This document shows, piece by piece, positions 6,381 to 8,245 of a stretch of DNA of 8,245 nt (positions are counted from its first letter, which is position 1; each line of letters opens with the position of its first letter). Source of the stretch: Pseudomonadota bacterium (lineage in GTDB: Bacteria > Myxococcota > UBA9042 > PHBI01); the NCBI GenBank assembly GCA_005772945.1, contig SXIE01000127.1:1-8245 (forward strand), given 5' to 3'. The position numbers and the translations under genes were made by a program. The notes under the pieces were generated by a model, which was given only the letters and a program-made list of their open reading frames with translations, was not told where the DNA came from and made no database searches.

Positions 6381-7876
6381 CGTGCGCTGCACGGGCACGT
6401 CGGCACGCGGCCTGGGTGGCGGTTTGGGCGACCCTCGGGGCCTGCGGTGAAAGCCCGGAGGCCGCGCCCCCGGGCCCGCCCACGGCCAGCGCGTGCGCGG
6501 CGCCGGCGACGCCCGAGTCGCTCGCGCTGCATACCGACCATGGGATCTTCCGCGATGCGCTCGGGCGCGAGGTGCGCCTGCGCGGGGTCAATGCCGGCAG
6601 CCGCTCGAAGTTCGCGCCGTTCGTGCCGTTTGCGTTTGGTGACGCGGATGCCGCGGGGCGTTCGTTCGAGGTCGCGCTTGCGGCGTACGTCGATCGCGTC
6701 GCCGGTTGGGGCCTGAACGTCGTGCGCCTGCCGTTCACGTGGGAGGCGGTCGAGCCCGTGCGTGGGCAGTACGACGCGCTGTTCCTTTCGCGCCTCGATG
6801 CCCTCATCGCGGCGGCGGGCGAGCGCGGGATCCGCGTCATCGTCGACATGCACCAGGACGTCTTCGCGCGCCCCTATTGCGGCGACGGTTTCCCGCTCTG
6901 GGCGATGGCCGATCCGGCGACGCCCGCGACCGAGGACTGCACGCAGTGGTTTCAGGCGTACTTCTCGAATGCCGCCATGCGCACCGACTTCGACCGCTTC
7001 TGGAGCGGCGCCGACGGCCTCATGACCGCCTTCGAGGCGATGTGGACGATGATCGCCAAGCGCTACGCCGACACCGACGCGGTCATCGGCTACGAGATCA
7101 TCAACGAGCCCGGCTGGGGCACGGCGGACGAAGACGAGTTCAGCGCGACGGTGCTGACGGCGTTCTACACGCGCATGGTCGGCGTGGTGCGCGCGGCCGC
7201 CCCGACGAAGCTCGTCTTCATCGATCCGACCGGCTTCGATGGCGTCTTCGGCGAGACGACCCTGCAGCGCCCGGTGGGCGACGGCCTCGTCTTCGCGCCG
7301 CACTTCTATGATGCAGCCGCGTTCGCGGGGTTGGAGCTGCCGGACGAAGCGGCGCTCGAAGCGAAGCTGGCCGGCTGGCGCGATGTCGGCGTCGCGTGGG
7401 ATGTGCCGGTGCTGCTCGGCGAGTTCGGGGTCGCCTTCGACGCCGTCGGCGCGGCGCCCTACCTGCGTGCGCATTGGGAGGCGCTGGAGGCGCTCGGGAT
7501 CCATGGGACGCAATGGGAGTACAGCATCACCGGCGAGGACTGGAACGCGGAGTCCATGAGCGTCGTCGAGGCCGACGGGAGCGACCGCGCGGTCGCGGCC
7601 GAGCTCATGCGCATCTATCCCGCGGCCATCGCCGGGACCTTGAGCGCGTGGCACTTCGATCGCGACGCCCGCACGGCCGAGTTCACGCTCGCGACGGGCT
7701 CGCGCGGGACGACCTTGGTCGTCACTCCACGCGGGCTCTTTCCCGAGGGCGTCACGGTTCGCGTGCTGGACGACAGCGCCGGTGATGCCTGTGCCGCCTG
7801 GGATGCGGTCGCGGGGGTCGTGCGCGTGGGTGGCACGGGGACGGTGCGCGTCGCCATCTCACCGGCCGCCCCATAA
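6377..7876 (+). CDS. GH5 endoglycoceramidase-like lipoprotein
   Basis: A 499-residue protein from ATG 6377, whose ATGA overlaps the upstream stop; no good ribosome site is seen, so coupling is likely. The N-terminus is a lipoprotein signal: Arg 6, 8 and 9, a hydrophobic stretch, then lipobox LGAC with Cys23 as the lipid anchor. A Pro/Ala linker leads into a family GH5 barrel: RGVN, RLPFTW (117-122), DMHQD (157-161), INEP with acid/base Glu244, APHFYD (His309, Tyr311), LLGEFG with nucleophile Glu349, and Trp380. The HGIFRDALGR opening, PYCGDGFPLW and the C-terminal beta domain beginning YPAAIAGT match endoglycoceramidases, which cut the whole glycan from glycosphingolipids. Cys168 and Cys188 could form a disulfide. 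Gly24 after the lipid Cys does not signal inner-membrane retention under the E. coli rule. GH5 membership is firm; the exact substrate (host, prey or own glycolipid, or another beta-glycoside) is inference. Confidence 0.9.
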   Translation: MTCAARARRHAAWVAVWATLGACGESPEAAPPGPPTASACAAPATPESLALHTDHGIFRDALGREVRLRGVNAGSRSKFAPFVPFAFGDADAAGRSFEVALAAYVDRVAGWGLNVVRLPFTWEAVEPVRGQYDALFLSRLDALIAAAGERGIRVIVDMHQDVFARPYCGDGFPLWAMADPATPATEDCTQWFQAYFSNAAMRTDFDRFWSGADGLMTAFEAMWTMIAKRYADTDAVIGYEIINEPGWGTADEDEFSATVLTAFYTRMVGVVRAAAPTKLVFIDPTGFDGVFGETTLQRPVGDGLVFAPHFYDAAAFAGLELPDEAALEAKLAGWRDVGVAWDVPVLLGEFGVAFDAVGAAPYLRAHWEALEALGIHGTQWEYSITGEDWNAESMSVVEADGSDRAVAAELMRIYPAAIAGTLSAWHFDRDARTAEFTLATGSRGTTLVVTPRGLFPEGVTVRVLDDSAGDACAAWDAVAGVVRVGGTGTVRVAISPAAP

Positions 7877-7976
7877 ATTCGATCGGGCCGGTTACGTTTT
7901 CGGCGGACTCACGTGTCATGCATGTGGGGATTGAGAACACGAACACGCCGAAGCGGACCCAAGGGCCGCGCTCGGC

Positions 7977-8022
7977 GGGTCGCCAACGAGAGTGACGGCT
8001 CGTTCGGCGACCCTTTTTATTT
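7977..8022 (+). terminator. Intrinsic terminator of the operon
   Basis: The arm GGGTCGCCAACGAG (7977-7990) pairs with CTCGTTCGGCGACCC (7999-8013): 14 base pairs with a single bulged C at 8005 and an 8-base loop. TTTTTATTT (8014-8022) follows at once, a marked T-run in a GC-rich genome. It works only for plus-strand transcripts, because no A-run precedes the left arm. It lies about 100 bases after the stop of the GH5 gene, so the transcript should end here. Confidence 0.88.
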
Positions 8023-8065
8023 GGGTCTATTGCCCTGTCCGTGGGCGCTGGCCGGTTTGGTTGAG

Positions 8066-8132
8066 CGCGCAATCCGTGCATGTTCGCCGGTGTGAACTAC
8101 CAAGCACACAGCAGCGGGTGCACGGATGCGCG
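8066..8132. repeat. Long imperfect inverted repeat (hairpin)
   Basis: CGCGCAATCCGTGCA (8066-8080) pairs with TGCACGGATGCGCG (8119-8132): 14 base pairs with one bulged A. The 38-base loop can form an inner stem, GTGTG (8090-8094) with CACAC (8105-8109). It starts 9 bases after the minus-strand stop codon when read on that strand. No T-run follows on either side, so it is not a standard intrinsic terminator. It could protect the 3' end of the minus-strand mRNA, act with Rho, or be one copy of a dispersed palindromic repeat. Confidence 0.65.
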
Positions 8133-8140
8133 AAGGCAGA

Positions 8141-8245
8141 CTATGGGCGCGGCTCCTTGGCGTCGAGGGTGCGATCGTAGAGTCGGTCGAGGAAGGCGAG
8201 CAGAGTCTCGTTCTGTCCGTCCGTCTCCGACCAGTCGATAGCGGC
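8141..8245 (-). CDS. C-terminal end of an unrecognised protein (5' end outside window)
   Basis: On the minus strand the frame is open from the window edge to TAG at 8143-8141, giving 34 residues. These include AAIDWSETDGQNETLLAF and LDRLYDRTLD, and the protein ends KEPRP. I do not recognise the family. Support for coding comes from codon use: about 28 of 34 codons end in G or C, as in the operon genes. The amphipathic, acidic, helix-like composition also looks protein-like, unlike the Arg/Ser-rich shadow frames of this region. It converges on the operon, with the terminator and the inverted repeat between them. The fragment is short, so an accidental open frame remains possible. Confidence 0.5.
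   Translation of the reverse strand, partial: AAIDWSETDGQNETLLAFLDRLYDRTLDAKEPRP

Larger units (their letters stand above)
7877..8140. other. Convergent intergenic region
   Basis: 264 bases between the operon stop and the stop of the minus-strand gene. It contains the terminator, an 8-base palindrome CATGCATG (7917-7924) and the long inverted repeat at 8066-8132. Short open frames on either strand have no recognisable protein, no ribosome site and would run through the terminator. I see no convincing promoter, which suits two genes that end facing each other. Confidence 0.7.

Noticed and set aside
6020..7654. A 544-codon open frame on the minus strand across the GH5 gene
   Set aside because: Arg/Ala/Gly-rich composition with no domain. 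It lies antisense to a gene with clear catalytic motifs, a typical shadow of GC-rich codon use.
7917..7924. Palindrome CATGCATG as an operator
   Set aside because: Eight bases, downstream of the operon and with no promoter nearby. It is easily found by chance.
8009..8027. Small stem GACCC/GGGTC around TTTTTATTT
   Set aside because: Only 5 base pairs with a 9-base loop. Its left arm belongs to the much stronger terminator stem, so the T-run is better read as the terminator tail.
8061..8135. Inverted repeat as an integron attC site
   Set aside because: The ends lack the RYYYAAC and GTTRRRY core sites, and there is no integrase or gene cassette nearby.
7913..8180. Short plus-strand frames 7913-8095 and 7992-8180
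   Set aside because: They cross the terminator, have no ribosome site, and encode Arg/Ser-rich peptides of shadow type.

Overview
The window is uniformly GC-rich, and its codons end mostly in G or C. Overlapping phantom ORFs therefore fill both strands. Codon style, a MoxR/von Willebrand A (VWA) operon with a very large double-VWA membrane protein, and an Ala/Pro-rich lipoprotein would suit a Myxococcota or related 'deltaproteobacterial' genome. That placement is inference, because no rRNA or marker gene is present.

Positions 1-7876 are one tight plus-strand operon, entered in the middle of its first gene: (1) the C-terminal part of a MoxR-family AAA+ ATPase; (2) a soluble DUF58/VWA-like protein; (3) a BatA-like membrane protein with one VWA domain; (4) a 958-residue membrane protein with two VWA domains around a glutamine-amidotransferase-like domain; (5) a lipoprotein glycoside hydrolase of family GH5 that looks like an endoglycoceramidase. 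All four junctions are 4-base stop/start overlaps (TTGA, GTGA, ATGA, ATGA), so the hydrolase is physically tied to the MoxR/VWA genes. A strong intrinsic terminator at 7977-8022 closes the operon.

In known MoxR/VWA systems (RavA-ViaA, NorQ-NorD, Bat operons) the ATPase works with VWA partners in protein assembly or metal-dependent maturation. Here the positive-inside rule puts the VWA domains of genes 3 and 4 in the periplasm. The GH5 lipoprotein should be exported to the same side, tethered to a membrane. One reading is an ATPase/VWA machine that supports, matures or controls a cell-envelope glycolipid hydrolase. That link is inferred from gene order only.

Beyond the terminator, 8023-8140 holds a long imperfect inverted repeat (8066-8132) and no convincing gene. 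The last 105 bases read well as the C-terminal end of a convergent minus-strand gene of unknown function. No tRNA, rRNA, CRISPR array, insertion sequence or phage gene was seen.
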